In this document: piece after piece, positions 9,419-18,816 of the stretch
Numbering within the stretch: the first letter of the stretch is position 1
How the letters are laid out: each line of letters opens with the position of its first letter
Assembly: GCF_024181285.1 (NCBI RefSeq)
Contig: NZ_CP051201.1
Coordinates: 2,852,001 to 2,916,000, forward strand
Source of the DNA: Treponema sp. OMZ 790
GTDB lineage: Bacteria > Spirochaetota > Spirochaetia > Treponematales > Treponemataceae
Direction: 5' to 3'
Length of the DNA: 64,000 nucleotides
Made by a program: the position numbers and the translations under genes
The notes under the pieces: model-generated
Seen by the model: the letters and a program-made list of their open reading frames with translations, nothing else
What the model was told of the DNA's origin: nothing
The model's database searches: none

Positions 9419-9745
9419 TTATGATTCGTTTTTACAATGACCTAAAGTATGTTTTTTTAATAATCTATTTAAATCGGCAATAAGTTCGCTGTGGCGGCCG
9501 GCTATTATCATCAAATCTTTTTCATTAATATCATCCGTAAGAAACAGTTCATACGGCGAGGTGTTTAATGCATCGGTTATTTTTGATAGTGTTGAGGCGG
9601 AAACCCATTTTTGTTTATTTTCGATTGCATTAATAAATGCAATGGATACATCTGCTCTTAGCGCCAATTCCATTTGAGACATTTCTAATTTATGTCGAAT
9701 TCGTTTTATATTCTTAGCCAAAATAGACGAATAATCGTAACCCAT
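9419..9745 (-). CDS. XRE-family helix-turn-helix regulator
   Basis: A small cytoplasmic DNA-binding protein of 108 residues from ATG 9745 (a TTG at 9763 in frame would add six). Residues ~10-65 form a Cro/C1-type HTH (NIKRIRHKLEMSQMELALRA then DVSIAFINAIENKQKWVSA, ending TLSKITDALN). The C-terminal ~40 residues are an unclassified tail. It is transcribed divergently from the hypothetical gene at 9884, with a promoter for the latter between them, so it may regulate that gene and the GAF-GGDEF gene behind it (inference). There is no phage context. Confidence 0.85.
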   Translation of the reverse strand: MGYDYSSILAKNIKRIRHKLEMSQMELALRADVSIAFINAIENKQKWVSASTLSKITDALNTSPYELFLTDDINEKDLMIIAGRHSELIADLNRLLKKHTLGHCKNES

Positions 9746-9849
9746 ATTTAATAATACCCCCAAAATTTAATACCCGCAAAGAGCTAATGGTATAATAAAT
9801 TATTCTATCGGTTGAATTTCAGATAATGAGTAAAAGAGCGGTGCCTATC

Positions 9850-9878
9850 TTGCAAATAAGAATAATTTTTGTTAAAAT
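9850..9878 (+). promoter_or_regulatory. Promoter before the 9884 gene
   Basis: TTGCAA (9850-9855), 17 bases, TAAAAT (9873-9878). The -10 ends 5 bases before the apparent GTG start at 9884, so either the mRNA is leaderless or translation starts downstream. Confidence 0.6.
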
Positions 9879-9883
9879 AGTAG

Positions 9884-11530
9884 GTGTTAATTTTATCTAA
9901 TTTAGTTCAATATATAAAAGATTTTTTCCGCTCTTTGTTTTTTGCCGGTGAAGAGGATGTTAACTCACAGAAAGCTTTACGCTATATCATGCAGGAAGTA
10001 AAAAAATGTAAGTACCCCGTATACCGTAATGATAATACTGTCTTGGCCGGCTTGCCCATGATTATCCATGAACTTTACAGGATAACTTTACCGTTTAAAA
10101 ATATTTTAAAAGAATCTGTCTGCTCAAACGATATTCGTGTTTCAAGTTTCTTTTTGGATAAACTTGTGGAGATTTCATTTTCAGAACAGCAAAAAAAATT
10201 GAGAGAGAATATTGCTTTCAGTAAACGGATGGAGCAATTTTCGGATTTGGTAAGCGATGATTTTGATCAAAAAATTAAGGATCAAACCAAGGCTTTTGAC
10301 GATCTTTTATTTTCGCTAAACGAACCGGCTTTTAAAGCTATGGATATAAAAATAAGCAAACTTTTTACGTTCTTCGATTTTTGCAGTTTTCAATTTAATA
10401 CCTTCTTCGCTTATTTTGATCCGGGGTTTAACGCGATTATCAATACCGATACCGTAAAAGAGCATTATAGTTTTGAGAATGTGGACGGAATGAGCATCCT
10501 TCAAGAGATTCTTGATCTGGATTATCTTATTCGGAATATAACCATCGATGACCATTTGCTGGAAGGTCTTATTTTTATCAATTCGATTCTTCCTGAAGAT
10601 AAGCAGGCCGACGAACTTTATATAAAAAAGAATTTGAAATTTTTTTCTTCTGCGCTGGAAAACAATCTCGGTACCAATACCTTAATAAATCTTGCAAGGC
10701 TGATTAAAAAAGACCCTAAGTTTGAAGATACAACAAAATCTCCCCGTGCTTTTTCAGAAACGGAAGAATATAAGACAAGGCTTATAGCAGCTTTTAGTGC
10801 CGACACAAAAAAAATACTCAAATTGAGGCAAGATGCTCAAATGGTATCCCTCATAGGCGATTTGTTCGGCGATATCGAGATTATTAGTTTGGAAGTTTAT
10901 AATGAAGTGCTGAATAATAAGATTCAAAGTTTAACGGGGCATTCTTTGGATTGGATAAAGCCTTTAGAAATAGTTAAAACATATTCAAAAGTTTTTTTTG
11001 AACCCGCTATTGAACCTTTTTTACGGGAGCTTTTGGTCGAAGGTCTTTTTGAAGACAGAAAAATGAAGTCGGATTTTGCTGCAGATTATTATTTTTGTTC
11101 TTCGATTATAGAAAAAATAGACGGAATGGAAAAAGTTATGTACGGCAAAAATGAGTCCTCGGTAGAGCTTATCAGGGGATATTTAACAAGAATAGAAGCC
11201 GGCGGCGATTTTGAAAAGGCCCTTTCAAAAATTCTTGATGATATCAATTTGCGTGCAAAGAAATTATTGGAAGAAGCCGGCAAGCACTATTTAGACCTGC
11301 TTAAATTTTGCAAATTGATAATAAAAGACAGTTATAAACCCGTACCCGAAAATGTACATAACATAACGGCAATGATAAATTCTACAAAAAATAAAGACAG
11401 ATTTGCTGCTTTTGCAAATGGGATAGAAAATTTTGAAAAAATGATAGAACTTTTAAAAAGATATGTTGTTATCGATATGTCCGAATTAAATGAAAAGGCA
11501 GGTAAAAATTATGAAAACGGCGCCAAATGA
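9884..11530 (+). CDS. Conserved spirochaetal hypothetical protein (possibly DUF5312)
   Basis: A 548-residue cytoplasmic protein with no signal peptide or membrane segment, mostly alpha-helical and rich in Lys, Glu, Phe and Ile. I recognise no catalytic motif. It resembles the large Treponema proteins grouped as DUF5312, but this is from memory. The GTG at 9884 gives the longest frame; the next methionine is near residue 36. The promoter sits so close that the true start is uncertain. Its 3' end overlaps the start of the GAF-GGDEF gene by 20 bases, so the two are translationally linked and probably functionally related. Confidence 0.7.
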   Translation: MLILSNLVQYIKDFFRSLFFAGEEDVNSQKALRYIMQEVKKCKYPVYRNDNTVLAGLPMIIHELYRITLPFKNILKESVCSNDIRVSSFFLDKLVEISFSEQQKKLRENIAFSKRMEQFSDLVSDDFDQKIKDQTKAFDDLLFSLNEPAFKAMDIKISKLFTFFDFCSFQFNTFFAYFDPGFNAIINTDTVKEHYSFENVDGMSILQEILDLDYLIRNITIDDHLLEGLIFINSILPEDKQADELYIKKNLKFFSSALENNLGTNTLINLARLIKKDPKFEDTTKSPRAFSETEEYKTRLIAAFSADTKKILKLRQDAQMVSLIGDLFGDIEIISLEVYNEVLNNKIQSLTGHSLDWIKPLEIVKTYSKVFFEPAIEPFLRELLVEGLFEDRKMKSDFAADYYFCSSIIEKIDGMEKVMYGKNESSVELIRGYLTRIEAGGDFEKALSKILDDINLRAKKLLEEAGKHYLDLLKFCKLIIKDSYKPVPENVHNITAMINSTKNKDRFAAFANGIENFEKMIELLKRYVVIDMSELNEKAGKNYENGAK

Positions 11531-12626
11531 AAAATTGCTTAAAAAGGCATTGCATGCAGGAAATTACAAAAAATATGCTGATAAAATTTTTCATCAAGAA
11601 AAAGAAATCTTCGATTTAAAACAGCTGCTTCAGATATCAAAGAGTTTGAACTCGGTTTTGGAATTTGACCGCCTTATTGAAGCGATATTATATGTAGTAA
11701 TGGCCCAGCTTAAAACTTTCGGAGCTGCAATTTTTACAAAAAAATCTTTTGACGATAATGTTTTTGTTTTAAACCGTGATCATTACGGATTCGATATATC
11801 CCATGACATTCAATATTCCATCAGTATCGACCATCCTCTTATAAGTTTTTTGGATAAATCGGATTCGGGGTTTACTCCGGATGAAATAGGTAAAAATATA
11901 AAAACCGACAAAGTTGTGGAAGCCTTATTCGGTCTTAAACCTTCTTTTTTTGTACCCTTAAAAGCAAAGAATCGAATGATAGGTTTTTTACTATTAGCCG
12001 AAAAGATGGAAAGTTCGCATCAATTTACCGATTACGAAAAAAATATCATAGAAAACATTGCCTCTCTGGCGGCCATAGCCATAAACAATTCCCAGCTTTT
12101 GGAAATGACCACCACCGATATAATGACACATTTAAAATTAAAGCATTACTTTTTTACTCTGCTTATGGAAAGACTTGATATTATAAATTCTTCCGGAGGA
12201 AAAAAAGAACCTGTTTCTATTTTGATGATAGATATAGATTTTTTTAAGAAGATAAACGATACATATGGTCATGCTGCAGGAGATTCTGTTTTGGAGGAAA
12301 CTGCACGGATTATAAAATCTTGTACCCGATGTGCTGATACGGCAGCAAGATACGGCGGAGAAGAATTTGTTGTTATGCTTAATAATACCCCGGCCAATGA
12401 TGCTTTAACCATAGCCGAAAGAATAAGAAAGTCGGTGGAAGATAAGGTTGTACTTTACGACGGTAAGCAAGTTAAAGTTACTATTTCGATAGGTGTATCT
12501 AGTTATAATTTTGATCTTGAGCCGGCAAAGTCTTTGGTAGATCGGGCTGATAAGGCTCTTTACGAGTCTAAACAAAACGGCCGAAATCGTGTAACATTAT
12601 CTCAAAATAACTTGCCGAAAGTTTAG
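11511..12626 (+). CDS. GAF-GGDEF diguanylate cyclase
   Basis: A cytoplasmic c-di-GMP synthase of 371 residues. A GAF-type sensory domain occupies ~35-195 and a GGDEF domain ~205-370. The active-site motif is intact (RYGGEEFVVML). An inhibitory I-site RxxD (RCAD) lies exactly five residues upstream, as in feedback-controlled cyclases. ATG 11511 is preferred because AGGCAGG lies ~8 bases upstream; an in-frame ATG at 11490 would place the start before that site. It overlaps the upstream hypothetical gene by 20 bases. With the Cache-GGDEF-EAL protein nearby, the region can both make and degrade c-di-GMP. Confidence 0.92.
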   Translation: MKTAPNEKLLKKALHAGNYKKYADKIFHQEKEIFDLKQLLQISKSLNSVLEFDRLIEAILYVVMAQLKTFGAAIFTKKSFDDNVFVLNRDHYGFDISHDIQYSISIDHPLISFLDKSDSGFTPDEIGKNIKTDKVVEALFGLKPSFFVPLKAKNRMIGFLLLAEKMESSHQFTDYEKNIIENIASLAAIAINNSQLLEMTTTDIMTHLKLKHYFFTLLMERLDIINSSGGKKEPVSILMIDIDFFKKINDTYGHAAGDSVLEETARIIKSCTRCADTAARYGGEEFVVMLNNTPANDALTIAERIRKSVEDKVVLYDGKQVKVTISIGVSSYNFDLEPAKSLVDRADKALYESKQNGRNRVTLSQNNLPKV

Positions 12627-12646
12627 AAATTTTCGATATTCTATAT

Positions 12647-13276
12647 ATGAAATATTTACGAAAGCCTTTTAAATATACATATAAAAATGCCGTGCTTGTA
12701 ATAGCGCTGATAAATGCGGTAGTTTTTGTGCTTACAAGTCTCTTTAGAAATTTGAGCGCATATTTAGGCTTAGTGCCTATTCTTGTAGTATATGCACAAA
12801 CTTATTGGCAAATATTTACCTATCAATTTGTTCATGGAGATTTTTTTCACTTAGCATTTAATATGCTTACCTTATTCTTTTTCGGAGTTCCTGTAGAAAA
12901 GAAAATAGGAACAAAGGAATTTGTACTTTATTATCTTTTGATAGGTACAATCGACGGGGCCTTGAGTTTTTTAGTATACGCTGCAACAGGTTTTTACAAT
13001 ATTACCCTCGTAGGTGCATCAGGCGCAATTTTCGGTGTTCTGCTTTTATATGCGGTAATTTATCCCAATTCAATAATCTATCTTTGGGCTGTTGTTCCTG
13101 TACCTGCTCCTCTTTTGATTTTAGGCTATGCAGTAATTGAACTTATCAGTATATTCTCGGTAGGTGACGGAGTAGCTCACTTAACACACTTCATAGGTCT
13201 CCTTACAGGCTGGGCATACATCAGAATCCGCTTCGGTATCAAACCTCTTAAAGTCTGGAATTCAACGGGAAGGTAA
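12647..13276 (+). CDS. Rhomboid-family intramembrane serine protease
   Basis: A 209-residue protein with about six membrane segments. The catalytic serine is S125 in GASGAIFG, the partner histidine is H178 (AHLTHFIG), and N72 lies in the usual HxxxN motif (HLAFN) of the oxyanion region. All key residues are present, so an active protease that cleaves membrane proteins near the lipid boundary is expected. Substrates cannot be deduced. It follows the diguanylate cyclase by 20 bases and precedes an exported protein by 20 bases, so it may belong to the same transcript. Confidence 0.9.
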   Translation: MKYLRKPFKYTYKNAVLVIALINAVVFVLTSLFRNLSAYLGLVPILVVYAQTYWQIFTYQFVHGDFFHLAFNMLTLFFFGVPVEKKIGTKEFVLYYLLIGTIDGALSFLVYAATGFYNITLVGASGAIFGVLLLYAVIYPNSIIYLWAVVPVPAPLLILGYAVIELISIFSVGDGVAHLTHFIGLLTGWAYIRIRFGIKPLKVWNSTGR

Positions 13277-13296
13277 AATTATCCGATAATTAGGCT

Positions 13297-13977
13297 ATGA
13301 GAAAGTTCATTGCAGGCGTTCTTTTTTTTGTAAGTTTTTATATATATGCGGATATTTATTCCGGCTCTTCTGAAAGTGATGCTTTGATTGTGAGGGCTCC
13401 TGTCTGGGTCTTTGTCGAAGAAGCTCCTAAAGTGAGCGATGATGAAGATAAGGCAAAATTTATTCCGCCCAAAGAAGCCTTGCTTGAGCTTTCTTCCTAT
13501 ATCATTTCAGGCATGACCTACGGTTTAAAATTTTCTTATACGCCTTCCGATAAAAAACGCAATGTAAAAGAGTATTTTGAGCTTGAATCTGTATTTAAGC
13601 CGGACCCTCAAAATATCAGATTTACCGATGTAAGAGTAAAATATCCTTATTGTTATTCTTGGGCCGAATACGGAATCCCCGAATCCTATGCAGGGCATTT
13701 TAAACTTTGGACAAAAAATTCTCATAAGACGATAAAGGGGCGGGGGCATGGAGACCGCTTTGAAGAGCTGGCCGGCGTATATGCTGCTTATACCGATGCG
13801 GTAAAAAATGCCGTAAGGGATTATGCAAGAGGTTTTTTAAAAAATAAACCCAAAGAAATTAAGGGTGCCGTTTTGATAAAATCTCCTCCCCGGCTTTTTG
13901 TAGAATCGGGTTTTTTTAAGGCTGAACTTGAGCTTTATATCCAAATTGATGAAATTATAAAATATACGGTTTTTTAA
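13297..13977 (+). CDS. Hypothetical exported protein
   Basis: 226 residues. The first ~19 (MRKFIAGVLFFVSFYIYAD) look like a cleavable Sec signal peptide, with no lipobox cysteine. The mature part is mixed alpha/beta with many aromatic residues (VKYPYCYSWAEYG) and no family I recognise. It lies 20 bases after the rhomboid gene and only 3 bases before the dihydrouridine synthase gene, so it is probably co-transcribed. Likely periplasmic; function unknown. Confidence 0.7.
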   Translation: MRKFIAGVLFFVSFYIYADIYSGSSESDALIVRAPVWVFVEEAPKVSDDEDKAKFIPPKEALLELSSYIISGMTYGLKFSYTPSDKKRNVKEYFELESVFKPDPQNIRFTDVRVKYPYCYSWAEYGIPESYAGHFKLWTKNSHKTIKGRGHGDRFEELAGVYAAYTDAVKNAVRDYARGFLKNKPKEIKGAVLIKSPPRLFVESGFFKAELELYIQIDEIIKYTVF

Positions 13978-13980
13978 CTT

Positions 13981-14964
13981 ATGAATTTGATATCTGCGCC
14001 CATGGCTGCAATAACTCACTCTGCTTTTAGAAGACTCATAGCCTGTTTTAAAGAGCCGGGTGAGTATTTTTCCGAAATGATACATGCGCCCTCTGCTATA
14101 TCGGGCGGAGGTTTTGAAAAATGGTATTTTAGGACAAATCCGTCGCCTGAAAAGCTTGTTTGGCAGATTACGAGCCCCGATGCTGAAGCTGCTGCCGATT
14201 GTATTCCGCTTTTGCTTCAATACGGCGGTTTTGGTATCGATTTGAATATGGGCTGCTGCGCTCCGCAGATTGTAAATACGGGAGCCGGTTTTGCATGGAT
14301 GAAAAAGCCTATATTAGAAACCGCCTCCTTGGTAAACAAAGTTAAAAAAGCTGTTTTGCTGTATGATGAGCAAAACTCAGGACCACAAACAAAACCTGTG
14401 CGCTTGAGCGTAAAACTGCGTTTAGGTGAGAAAGAAGACTACGATAAGCTTTTATCCTTTTGTAAAATGCTTATTTCGGAAGGAGCCGATTTAATTACCC
14501 TCCATCCCCGCACCCAAAAACAAAAATATTCCCGGCCCTGTAAACATGAGTATACCGCCCGGCTTGCTTCCGATTTAAGCATCCCTGTTTACGGCAACGG
14601 AGATATAAATTCCCTTGAAACTTTAGAAAAAAATGCATCAAAATATCCATGTTCGGGATGGATGATAGGCCGGGCTGCAGTGCAAAAACCGTGGATTTTT
14701 TATGAACTATCAAAGCCGAATAAAAAACGAGAAATAGATTTATTAAAAACAGCAGAGCTGTTTTTGACATTTTTACAAGAAGAACAGCCCAAAGAATTCC
14801 ATCTTACAAGGGCTCAACGTTTTTTTGCCTTTTTTTGCGATAATTTCAGCTTTGCCCACCATATAAAAAGCAAGGTTTTAAATTGCAAAAATCTTGATGA
14901 TATGCTTTTCAATTTAAGAGTTTATTTTGAGGAAGTTCCTGAAGACAGGTTGATAATGGTCTAG
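13981..14964 (+). CDS. tRNA-dihydrouridine synthase
   Basis: An FMN enzyme reducing uridine to dihydrouridine in the tRNA D-loop. The 327-residue protein has the Dus TIM-barrel pattern: an N-terminal SAPMAAITHSAFR, the catalytic cysteine region IDLNMGCCAP (C92), RLSVKLRLG, ITLHPRTQKQKYS, IPVYGNGDI and WMIGRAAVQKPWIF. GCCAP replaces the usual GCPA, so the proline is displaced by one cysteine, but the catalytic Cys is kept. Its stop codon overlaps that of the sulfatase gene on the other strand (CTAG), an end-to-end convergent arrangement. Confidence 0.93.
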   Translation: MNLISAPMAAITHSAFRRLIACFKEPGEYFSEMIHAPSAISGGGFEKWYFRTNPSPEKLVWQITSPDAEAAADCIPLLLQYGGFGIDLNMGCCAPQIVNTGAGFAWMKKPILETASLVNKVKKAVLLYDEQNSGPQTKPVRLSVKLRLGEKEDYDKLLSFCKMLISEGADLITLHPRTQKQKYSRPCKHEYTARLASDLSIPVYGNGDINSLETLEKNASKYPCSGWMIGRAAVQKPWIFYELSKPNKKREIDLLKTAELFLTFLQEEQPKEFHLTRAQRFFAFFCDNFSFAHHIKSKVLNCKNLDDMLFNLRVYFEEVPEDRLIMV

Positions 14965-16523
14965 TGTTTTTTCATCAGTTTTTCTTCATAAAAAATTGAA
15001 GGCTTTTCGATTTCGGAATTAAGCTTTTTTAAGCCTTTTTCTTCGAGGAGAGTTTTTTGGTCCGAAAAAAGCGAGCGGCCCAGGCCTAAACCCTTTGCAT
15101 TGAATTCTATACCCAAGCTTTCTACAATTGTGGGGAAAAGATCAAAAGTAGTAAATTGACGATTTTTATTTTTATCGGTTGTCTTTGCCGAATTTATAAA
15201 GGCATTATAAGGATGCCTATCCTGCAATTTGACTGTCGGAAGATATAAATCTCCTCCCATGTATAAGTGATCGCCCAAAATGACTATTGTGGTATTTTGA
15301 TAAAAAGGTTGAGTTTTGGCCCATTCCACAAAGTCATAAGCTTTTTTTGAAGCACCTGCATAGACATTATGTATTTTTTCAAAATAAATGTTGGGGCATT
15401 TTTCATCGGCATAGCCATGAGGAGAATGCGTGTCGGCAGTAAAAAAGATGTAAGCAAAAGGTTTCTCCTCTTTTGAAAGGGCTGTAATATCTTCCCGTGC
15501 AAATTGATATAGCTTTTCGTCTTCAAAACCCCACCACACATTATAATCTTTCGGTATTCTGCCATTCTCGACAAAATAAGAATAATCTTGAACCTTAAAA
15601 TTTTTATGATCGGTTAAAAAATTACCCAAACAGCCGAAATCTTTGTCGGCGGCCATACTGAAAATAAGATTATAGCCGTTATCATATAAAAGGTCTCCAA
15701 GGCCGTAGCCTCCTTCCATAAACCTGTTTATTTTTATGGCCGAAGAATTCAAGGTTGAAGCGCTAAAATAAGAATTAAAAGACGGCAGATTTAAAATAAG
15801 CGGAACTCCCAAATTTAAGCAGGTAAGTGAAGCGATTGAATGAGAAGTTCCTACAACCTGTGTAACGCCGCCTAGTTGTTCACTATGGCTGAATGAAAGA
15901 TTTTGTTCGGCTATCTTGCGTAACTCCGGAATAAGATCATATCTGGATAGCCCGCCGAATTCTTTTGAAACCGCGCTTATTTCCATAGATTCAAGATAGA
16001 GTATTATAAGGTTTCGTTTTTTTTGAGGAAAGGAAAACTCTACCTTTGCAGGGTCTATATAGTTTTTTTCATAAAGGTCTGTGGGCGGGCTCAGTTTATA
16101 ATAAGCATATTGAATATACTCGAACTTATATTGACTGTAGCCTAAAAAAATACATATATAAATCAGGATATAAAGGCGCGGTCTTTTTATCAAAACAGGG
16201 AAAAGGCGGTATATTTTTCCTTTTTTTGTTTTTAAGACAAGTTTTACCTCTTTTAAAATCAGAATGAGGTTTACTAAGGATAAGATTACGGGAACGGCGA
16301 GGGCTTTTAGGTAAAAACTTACAAGCACCGCGCTGCTTGTGCCGTCAATAGGTGTTACAGCGGTAAAAATAAGCTGATCTATTTGGGCATGAGGAAATAT
16401 GCCTAAAAGCCATATTATAATCATCACTATAAAGGCATATAAAAGCACAAAAAGGCTTCCTAAAAAGGCTTGTTTTTTCTTTTCTTTTTTACTTGCGAAT
16501 TCAATTTTTTCCGATACAAACAT
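14961..16523 (-). CDS. LtaS/MdoB-like membrane sulfatase (phosphoglycerol transferase family)
   Basis: A 520-residue protein with four to five N-terminal membrane segments (to ~135) and a large extracytoplasmic sulfatase-fold domain. Metal and catalytic residues typical of LtaS-like enzymes are visible: Glu in LYLESME, a candidate nucleophile Thr in GGVTQVVGTSHS, His in ADTHSPHGY, and Asp-His in VILGDHLYMGG. The family transfers phosphoglycerol or phosphoethanolamine to envelope glycolipids or glycans. T. denticola is reported to carry a lipoteichoic-acid-like outer glycolipid, so a role in making it is plausible but inferred. The start has only a weak ribosome-binding site. Confidence 0.88.
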   Translation of the reverse strand: MFVSEKIEFASKKEKKKQAFLGSLFVLLYAFIVMIIIWLLGIFPHAQIDQLIFTAVTPIDGTSSAVLVSFYLKALAVPVILSLVNLILILKEVKLVLKTKKGKIYRLFPVLIKRPRLYILIYICIFLGYSQYKFEYIQYAYYKLSPPTDLYEKNYIDPAKVEFSFPQKKRNLIILYLESMEISAVSKEFGGLSRYDLIPELRKIAEQNLSFSHSEQLGGVTQVVGTSHSIASLTCLNLGVPLILNLPSFNSYFSASTLNSSAIKINRFMEGGYGLGDLLYDNGYNLIFSMAADKDFGCLGNFLTDHKNFKVQDYSYFVENGRIPKDYNVWWGFEDEKLYQFAREDITALSKEEKPFAYIFFTADTHSPHGYADEKCPNIYFEKIHNVYAGASKKAYDFVEWAKTQPFYQNTTIVILGDHLYMGGDLYLPTVKLQDRHPYNAFINSAKTTDKNKNRQFTTFDLFPTIVESLGIEFNAKGLGLGRSLFSDQKTLLEEKGLKKLNSEIEKPSIFYEEKLMKKH

Positions 16524-16545
16524 AGTTCATTTTCAAACCAAAAGA

Positions 16546-17742
16546 TTAACCTGTATATTTATCGAAATATCCTTGTATAAATATTATGGGGGTTCCCTTG
16601 TCTCCGCTTCCCGATGTCAAATCTGAAAGAGAGCCGATTAGATCAATAAGCCGTCTCGGTGTAGTTCCTTGAGATTCCATAGAATCTATATGGGATGTCT
16701 CTTTTTGATGCTTTTCGATATATTCGGCAATTTTTTGTTTTTGCTCTTCTTCATTTAGGTCTTTAAAGTTATTGTCAGCCAAATATTTTAGCTTTACCTC
16801 ATTGGGTTTGCCCTCAAGACCTTTTGTATAAGCCGGCGAAACAACAGGATCCGCCAGTTCCCAGATTTTGCCTATCGGATCTTTAAAAGCTCCGTCGCCG
16901 TAAACCATTACTTCAATCGTTTTTCCTGTTTTTTCCTTTATTATTGTCTGAATCTTATCGACAATGACTTGGGCGTTATGAGGGAAGAGTTTTATCCTGT
17001 CATCCCCCGACTTATTGGAGCCTAATAGGCCGTAAGCCGAGTTAAAACCGCTTCCGTTTACTGAGCTGCTTAAAATATCGTCAAGGCCCAAAACTGTTTT
17101 TGCTCCTGCCTTTTTTAATAGTTTTTTTGTTCTGTTTCGGGTATGAATGTCACAGGCTAAAACCGAATCGGTATATTCGATTATTTTTTTAGGGTCATTG
17201 GATAAGATTACAAAGGATTCGGGGTTGTGTTTTTTGATTATCGAGTCATAATATTCTATATAGTCCATCCCGGTAAATTTATGTTTGTGGTCTCCAAATT
17301 TGCTTCTAAATTCTTCTCTGGTAAAGGAATTTGTCCATGGATTTACATCGGAGTCTTCAAAAACATCCGGATCTATCAGGTGGTTTCCTACCTCATCGCT
17401 TGGATAGCTTAGCATTATGATGAGTTTATTTTTTGAGCGGGCTATGCCTTCTAAACAAACCGAAAAACGGTTCCGGCTCAAAATCGGGAAGATTAAGCCT
17501 ATGCATGAGTCTCCGAATTTTGCTTTTATATCGGCCGCTATATCGTCAGCTGCTGCATAGTTACCTTGAGCACGGGCAACAACAGATTCGGTAATTGAAA
17601 GTATATCTCTGTCATTTATTGTAAACCCTTCTGCTTTTGCCGCATTTAAAAGGGTGTCGGCTGCAATGGATGCGATATCGTCGCCTTCCCGTATAATGGG
17701 AGCGATTAGACCCCGCGATGTAGTTCCTACAAATTTCTTCAT
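16546..17742 (-). CDS. CofE-like ligase family protein (F420-0:gamma-glutamyl ligase fold)
   Basis: A 398-residue cytoplasmic protein matching the F420 ligase family in its N-terminal half (LIAPIIREGDDI, DILSITESVVARAQGNY, LIFPILSRNRFSVCLEGIA). These are the metal/GTP-binding parts of CofE. No other F420 biosynthesis gene lies in the window, and treponemes are not known F420 producers, so this probably ligates an amino acid to another acceptor. It is longer than archaeal CofE (~250 residues), with an extra C-terminal region ending in a Ser/Gly-rich segment. ATG 17742 has TGAGGT upstream. It lies 22 bases upstream of the sulfatase on the same strand, so a shared transcript is likely. Confidence 0.78.
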   Translation of the reverse strand: MKKFVGTTSRGLIAPIIREGDDIASIAADTLLNAAKAEGFTINDRDILSITESVVARAQGNYAAADDIAADIKAKFGDSCIGLIFPILSRNRFSVCLEGIARSKNKLIIMLSYPSDEVGNHLIDPDVFEDSDVNPWTNSFTREEFRSKFGDHKHKFTGMDYIEYYDSIIKKHNPESFVILSNDPKKIIEYTDSVLACDIHTRNRTKKLLKKAGAKTVLGLDDILSSSVNGSGFNSAYGLLGSNKSGDDRIKLFPHNAQVIVDKIQTIIKEKTGKTIEVMVYGDGAFKDPIGKIWELADPVVSPAYTKGLEGKPNEVKLKYLADNNFKDLNEEEQKQKIAEYIEKHQKETSHIDSMESQGTTPRRLIDLIGSLSDLTSGSGDKGTPIIFIQGYFDKYTG

Positions 17743-17890
17743 TATTGAACCTCAGATAAATATTATAGGAGCTTTTTTTTTGTTTGTCAATAAGTTTTTA
17801 GCGGCTTATGTTTATGTAACTTTTTTCTAAAGGCTTTATTTTAAATACCGATAATTTTAACGATACCTATGTTTATTTTTGGAGGGGGAT

Positions 17891-18331
17891 ATGAGTTATA
17901 ATAGTCAGGCTGCAGCGGCCTATAAGGAAACGAGTGTTAAAACGGCAAGTCCGGGCTCTCTTATTCTTATGCTTTATACTGAGGGGATAAAGGAAATAAA
18001 CCTCGCAATTTCTAAAATGAATGTGCCTAAAATTCCTGCAAAAGATATAGAACCGATTAACAATCATATAATTAAGGCTCAAGAGATTATAACCGAGCTT
18101 ATGGCTGCCTTGGATATGGATATCGGAGGAGAAATAGCTGCAAATCTGCTTTCTATTTATTCATATTTTAATCAACAGCTTTTAACGGCAAATTTAAAAA
18201 AGGATTATAAACCTTTGATGGATGTAAAATCTATGATGCAGGAATTACATGATGTATGGAAGCAGATTATTGTGTCACAGCCTGTACCCCAAAGATCTGC
18301 AGTTTCTGTAGGTGTAAACATAGCGGGTTAA
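17891..18331 (+). CDS. fliS: Flagellar export chaperone FliS
   Basis: FliS binds flagellin in the cytoplasm and keeps it unfolded for export. The 146-residue protein starts MSYNSQAAAAYKETSVKTAS and continues SPGSLILMLYTEGIKEI, the family hallmark; all-helical with normal length. The ATG at 17891 sits right after GGAGGGGGAT; the longer frame from the TTG at 17879 would put the start inside that site. The following gene, 12 bases downstream, looks like the FlgN-type chaperone, so this is a small flagellar chaperone operon feeding the periplasmic flagella. Confidence 0.93.
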   Translation: MSYNSQAAAAYKETSVKTASPGSLILMLYTEGIKEINLAISKMNVPKIPAKDIEPINNHIIKAQEIITELMAALDMDIGGEIAANLLSIYSYFNQQLLTANLKKDYKPLMDVKSMMQELHDVWKQIIVSQPVPQRSAVSVGVNIAG

Positions 18332-18342
18332 GAGGGGAATTT

Positions 18343-18816
18343 ATGAAAAAAACATTGAGCCGTCAGGAAATAGATCAAAGAGTCGCCGTTCTTAAAAGAT
18401 TTAAAGAGCTGTTACAAGAACAAAGAAAAAAATTCAGTGATTATCTTGTAGTTCTTGAAACCCAAGAAAGAAGTATACACAATGACAACATAGATGCCCT
18501 TGTTCATCACACCGAATTGGAACAGTCCATAATCGGGGATATTTTTACGATTCAAAAGGTAATAGACCCTATAGAAGAAATGTACCGCTTCGGTATGCCC
18601 GATAAGGACGATACCGAAGTTGTAAAACTGAAATCGGATCTTGATAAACTTCAAGTTCAGGTTATAGATCAAAACAAAAAAAACCGGGAACTTTTGCAAT
18701 CCAGAATAGCTGATTTAAGGCAAGAAATGATATCCATAAAACCGGATTACAGATATACCGTACAAGCTCTTTTAAAGCAAGAATCTCCTGCCGGTTTAGT
18801 GGATATCAGTATTTAG
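18343..18816 (+). CDS. FlgN-like flagellar chaperone (putative)
   Basis: 157 residues, almost entirely helical and charged (SRQEIDQRVAVLKRFKELLQ.., ..LEQSIIGDIFTIQKVIDPIE..), with no membrane segment. Size, coiled-coil character and position directly after fliS fit FlgN, the chaperone for hook-associated proteins. Sequence conservation in this family is low, so the call rests mostly on context. The ATG at 18343 has AGAGGGGA upstream; the longer frame (from 18256) would overlap fliS. Its end overlaps the convergent lipoprotein gene by 4 bases. Confidence 0.65.
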   Translation: MKKTLSRQEIDQRVAVLKRFKELLQEQRKKFSDYLVVLETQERSIHNDNIDALVHHTELEQSIIGDIFTIQKVIDPIEEMYRFGMPDKDDTEVVKLKSDLDKLQVQVIDQNKKNRELLQSRIADLRQEMISIKPDYRYTVQALLKQESPAGLVDISI

